Origin: Siphonodentalium dalli
Lineage: Eukaryota; Mollusca; Scaphopoda; Gadilida; Siphonodentaliidae
Assembly: GCA_032622095.1 (NCBI GenBank)
Contig: CP136065.1
Span: 57,407,949-57,471,948 of the forward strand
Direction of reading: 5' to 3'
DNA: 64,000 nucleotides
Shown here: piece by piece, positions 59,851 to 64,000 of the stretch
Position numbering within the stretch: the stretch's first letter is position 1
Layout: each line of letters starts with the position of its first letter
Notes under the pieces: model-generated
Databases searched by the model: none
What the model was told of the DNA's origin: nothing
The model's input: the letters and a program-made list of their open reading frames with translations, nothing else
Position numbers and translations under genes: made by a program

Positions 59851-62800
59851 TACGACCTGTAGCCCGCACCAAAGGATTTAGTCATGCAAAGAGTAAAATC
59901 CAAGATGGCTGCTGGCGGCCATGTTTTTTGACCAAATGACCCCATAACGACTCGATCCCATCTACATGTCATTGTTATCATTCATGACAAATTTCATGAT
60001 GATCAGACGAACAGTACGACCTGTAGCCCGCGCCAATGGATTGAATTTTGAAATCCAAGATGGCTGCCAGCAGCCATGTTTTTTGGCCGAATGACCCGAC
60101 AATGATTCGTTCCCATCTACATGTCAATGTCAACGTTCATGACAAATTTTATAAAGATTAGACCAAAGGCAACCTATAGCCCGCGCCAAAGGATTTAGTC
60201 ATGCAAAGAGTAAAATCCAAGATGGCGGCCATGTTTTTTGGCCGAACGACTCCAAAATCACTCGTTCCCATCTACATGTCAGTGTTAACATCCATGACAA
60301 ATTTCATAAACTTCCGACCAACACAACGACCTGTAGCCCGCGCCAAAGGATTTAGTCATGCAAACAGTAAAATCCAAGATGGCTGCTGGCAGCCATGTTT
60401 TTTGGCCGAACGACCCCAAAATCACTCGTTCCCATCTACATGTCATTATTAACATCAATGACAAATTTCATGATGATCAGACGAACAGTACGACCTGTAG
60501 CCCGCGCCAATGGATTGAATCTTGACATCCAAGATGGCTGCCAGCGGCCATGTTTTTTGGCCGAATGACTCCAAAATGACTCGTTCCCATCTACATGTCA
60601 ATGTCAACATTCATGACAAATTTCATAAAGATCAGACCAAAGGTACGACCTGTAGCCCGCGCCAAAGGATTTAGTCATGCAAAGAGTAAAATACAAGATG
60701 GCTGCTGGCGGCCATGTTTTTTGGCCGATCGACACCAAAATCACTCGTTCCCATCTACATGTCATTATTAACATCAATGACAAATTTCATGATGATCAGG
60801 CGAACAGTACGATCTGTAGCCCGCGCCAATGGATTGAATCTTGAAATCCAAGATGGCTGCCAGCGGCAATGTTTTTAGGCCGAATGACCCCAAAATGACT
60901 CGTTCCCATCTACATGTCAATGTCAACATTCATGACAAATTTCATAAAGATCAGACCAAAGGTACGACCTGTAGCCCGGGCCAAAGGATTTAGTCATGCA
61001 AAGAGTAAAATCCAAGATGGCTGCTGGCGGCCATGTTTTTCGGCCGAACAACTCCAAAATCACTCGTTCCCATCTACATGTCATTGTTAACATCCATGAC
61101 AAATTTCATGATGTTCCGATCAAAGCTACGACCTGTAGCCCGCGCCAAAGGATTTAGTCATGCAAAGAGTAAAATCCAAGATGGCTGCTGGCGGCCATGT
61201 TTATTGGCCGAACGACCCCAAAATGACTCGTTCCCATCTACATGTCAATATTAACATCCATGACAAATTTCATGATGATCAGACGAACAGTACGACCTGT
61301 AGCCCGCGCCAATGGATTGAATTTTGAAATCTAAGATGGCCGCCAGCGGCCATGTTTTTTGGCCGAATAACCCCACAATGATTCGTTCCCATCTACATGT
61401 CAATGTCAACATTCATGACAAATTTCATAAAGATTAGACCAAAGGTACAACATGTAGCCCGCGCCAAAGGATTTAGTCATGCAAAGAGTAAAATCCAAGA
61501 TGGCTGCTGGCGGCCATGTTTTTTGGCCGAACGACCCCAAAATCACTCGTTCCCATCTACATGTCATTATTAACATCCATGACAAATTTCATGATGATCA
61601 GACGAACAGTACGACCTGTAGCCCGCGCCAATGGATTGAATTTTCAAATCTAAGATGGCCGCCAGCGGCCATGTTTTTTGGCCGAATAACCCCACAATGA
61701 TTCGTTCCCATCTACATGTCAATGTCAACATTCATGACAAATTTCATAAAGATTAGACCAAAGGTACAACATGTAGCCCGCGCCAAAGGATTTAGTCATG
61801 CAAAGAGTAAAATCCAAGATGGCTGCTGGCGGCCATGTTTTTTGGCCGAACGACAACAAAATCACTGGTTGCCATCTACATGTCATTATTAACATCAATG
61901 ACAAATTTCATGATGATCAGGCGAACAGTACGATCTGTAGCCCGTGCCAATGGATTGAATCTTGAAATCCAAGATGGCTGCCAGCGGCCATGTTTTTAGG
62001 CCGAATGACCCCAAAATGACTCGTTCCCATCTACATGTCAATGTCAACATTCATGACAAATTTCATAAAGATCAGACCAAAGGTACGACCTGTAGCCCGG
62101 GCCAAAGGATTTAGTCATGCAAAGAGTAAAATCCAAGATGGCTGCTGGCGGCCATGTTTTTCGGCCGAACAACTCCAAAATCACTCGTTCCCATCTACAT
62201 GTCATTGTTAACATCCATGACAAATTTCATGATGTTCCGATCAAAGCTACGACCTGTAGCCCGCGCCAAAGGATTTAGTCATGCAAAGAGTAAAATCCAA
62301 GATGGCTGCTGGCGGCCATGTTTATTGGCCGAACGACCCCAAAATGACTCGTTCCCATCTACATGTCAATATTAACATCCATGACAAATTTCATGATGAT
62401 CAGACGAACAGTACAACCTGTAGCCCGCGCCAATGGATTGAATTTTGAAATCTAAGATGGCCGCCAGCGGCCATGTTTTTTGGCCGAATAACCCCACAAT
62501 GATTCGTTCCCATCTACATGTCAATGTCAACATTCATGACAAATTTCATAAAGATTAGACCAAAGGTACAACATGTAGCCCGCGCCAAAGGATTTAGTCA
62601 TGCAAAGAGTAAAATCCAAGATGGCTGCTGGCGGCCATGTTTTTTGGCCGAACGACCCCAAAATCACTCGTTCCCATCTACATGTCATTATTAACATCCA
62701 TGACAAATTTCATGATGATCAGACGAACAGTACGACCTGTAGCCCACGCCAATGGATTGAATTTTGAAATCTAAGATGGCCGCCAGCGGCCATGTTTTTT

Positions 62801-64000
62801 GGCCGAATAACCCCACAATGATTCGTTCCCATCTACATGTCAATGTCAACATTCATGACAAATTTCATAAAGATTAGACCAAAGGTACAACATGTAGCCC
62901 GCGCCAAAGGATTTAGTCATGCAAAGAGTAAAATCCAAGATGGCTGCTGGCGGCCATGTTTTTTGGCCGAACGACACCAAAATCACTCGTTGCCATCTAC
63001 ATGTCATTATTAACATCAATGACAAATTTCATGATGATCAGGCGAACAGTACGATCTGTAGCCCGCGCCAATGGATTGAATCTTGAAATCCAAGATGGCT
63101 ACCAGCGGCCATGTTTTTAGGCCGAATGACCCCAAAATGACTCGTTCCCATCTACATGTCAATGTCAACATTCATGACAAATTTCATAAAGATCAGACCA
63201 AAGGTACGACCTGTAGCCCGGGCCAAAGGATTTAGTCATGCAAACAGTAAAATCCAAGATGGCTGCTGGCGGCCATGTTTTTCGGCCGAACGACCCCAAA
63301 ATCACTCGTTCCCATCTACATGTCATTGTTAACATCCATGACCAATTTCATGATGTTCCGATCGAAGCTACGACCTGTAGCCCGCGCCAAAGGATTTAGT
63401 CATGCAAAGAGTAAAATCCAAGATGGCTGCTGGTGGCCATGTTTATTGGCCGAACAACCCCAAAATGACTCGTTCCCATCTACATGTCAATATTAACATC
63501 CATGACAAATTTCATGATGATCAGACGAACAGTACGACCTGTAGCCCGCGCCAATGGATTTAATCTTGAAATCCAAGATGGCTGCCAGCGGCCATGTTTT
63601 TTGGCAGAATGACCCCAAAATGACTCGTTCCCATCTACATGTCAATGTCAACATTCATGACAAATTTCATAAAGATCAGACGAAAGGTACGACCTGTAGC
63701 CCGGGCCAAAGGATTTAGTCATGCAAAGAGTAAAATCCAAGATGGCTGCTGGCGGCCATGTTTTTCGGCCGAACGACCCCAAAAACACTCGTTCCCATCT
63801 ACATGTCATTGTTAACATCCATGACCAATTTCATGATGTTCCGATCGAAGCTACGACCTGTAGCCCGCGCCAAAGGATTTAGTCATGCAAAGAGTAAAAT
63901 CCAAGATGGCTGCTGGTGGCCATGTTTATTGGCCGAACAACCCCAAAATGACTCGTTCCCATCTACATGTCAATATTAACATCCATGACAAATTTCATGA
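59851..64000 (+). repeat. 4,001-bp higher-order satellite repeat, copy 2
   Basis: Collinear with copy 1. After about 62,600 the offset becomes 4,320, so one extra two-monomer segment of about 319 bp has been added. Continues to the window edge. Confidence 0.9.

Larger units (their letters stand above)
54993..64000. mobile_element. Element S, second copy, right end outside window
   Basis: The left terminus (54,993-55,257) and the sequence up to 55,560 match element S at offset 8,844 with few substitutions. The satellite inside is far longer than in the first copy and is still running at the last base, so the right terminus and second target duplication cannot be seen. Confidence 0.8.
55354..64000 (+). 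repeat. ~160-bp satellite, expanded array (>8.6 kb, ~54 monomers)
   Basis: Same monomers as at 46,510-47,680, with AAGGATTTAG and ATGGATTGAAT types alternating. One monomer near 55,741 lacks the AAGATGGCTG segment. Monomers at 56,214 and 60,215 have the shortened core CCAAGATGGCGGCCATG. Repeated 73-83-codon frames starting at the core are by-products of the monomer and are not called as genes. Confidence 0.95.

Noticed and set aside
46923-63979. Recurring frames of 70-83 codons starting Met-Phe-Phe-Gly-Arg
   Set aside because: They span about 1.4 satellite monomers and recur only because the monomer recurs; lengths vary with monomer indels, as expected for chance frames.
55354-64000. Centromeric satellite with CENP-B box
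   Set aside because: Monomer length is suggestive, but I saw no CENP-B box-like motif and the array lies in a mobile element, so a centromere role is unsupported.
1-64000. tRNA, rRNA or small nuclear RNA genes
   Set aside because: I looked for box-B-like GGTTCGAAYCC words with matching acceptor stems and for conserved rRNA stretches and found none.

Overview
The window looks like intergenic, repeat-packed DNA from a eukaryote, most likely a marine lophotrochozoan and probably a mollusc. I infer this from an AT-rich background, dispersed repeats of the kind common in molluscan genomes (a 'cataactct' block followed by GACGGACGGACGG and a short GC-rich hairpin), many short foldback/MITE-like elements, and large tandem arrays carried in or beside mobile elements. 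I found no protein-coding gene, exon set, tRNA or rRNA that I would defend. Every very long open frame is a by-product of a 12-bp repeat that leaves four of six frames stop-free.

Layout. (1) 1-8,956: a segment of about 2.7 kb occurs twice in direct orientation (1-2,721 and 6,230-8,956). Each copy holds a foldback, a small hairpin, and a 1.4-kb element with 210-bp inverted termini in which a 463-bp double-hairpin MITE is nested. Each copy runs straight into a 12-bp minisatellite. Between the copies lie the first minisatellite (1.56 kb) and about 1.95 kb with four short tandem repeats and another foldback. (2) 8,957-35,992: the second minisatellite, 27.0 kb and about 2,250 units of TTGTATTAGT+NN, written in three main unit types. 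It contains an 11.28-kb tandem duplication. (3) 35,993-45,560: mostly low-information DNA with hairpin elements, a 21-bp-periodic element (here 'H') and clusters of a 20-bp palindrome. (4) 45,560-49,250: an H element split by a 3.0-kb element (here 'S'). S has about 265-bp inverted ends and an 8-bp target duplication, and carries about 7 monomers of a roughly 160-bp satellite. (5) 49,250-52,600: another double-hairpin MITE, a nearly perfect 211-bp palindrome and a TTAA-flanked piggyBac-type MITE. (6) 52,600-64,000: a second, rearranged copy of regions 3 and 4. In it the same satellite has grown to more than 8.6 kb (about 54 monomers, 4.0-kb higher-order repeat) and runs off the window.

The main pattern is that two unrelated segmental duplications behave alike. 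One copy of each carries a short tandem array and the other a greatly expanded one (1.56 kb versus 27 kb; 1.2 kb versus more than 8.6 kb). In both, the array sits inside or directly against an element with long inverted termini. Two unrelated small elements (here 'M' and 'G') also share an uncommon architecture in which each terminus is itself a complete hairpin. Nothing here works as a gene pathway; the window is best read as a history of foldback elements, duplication and array expansion. Element letters are local labels, not database names.
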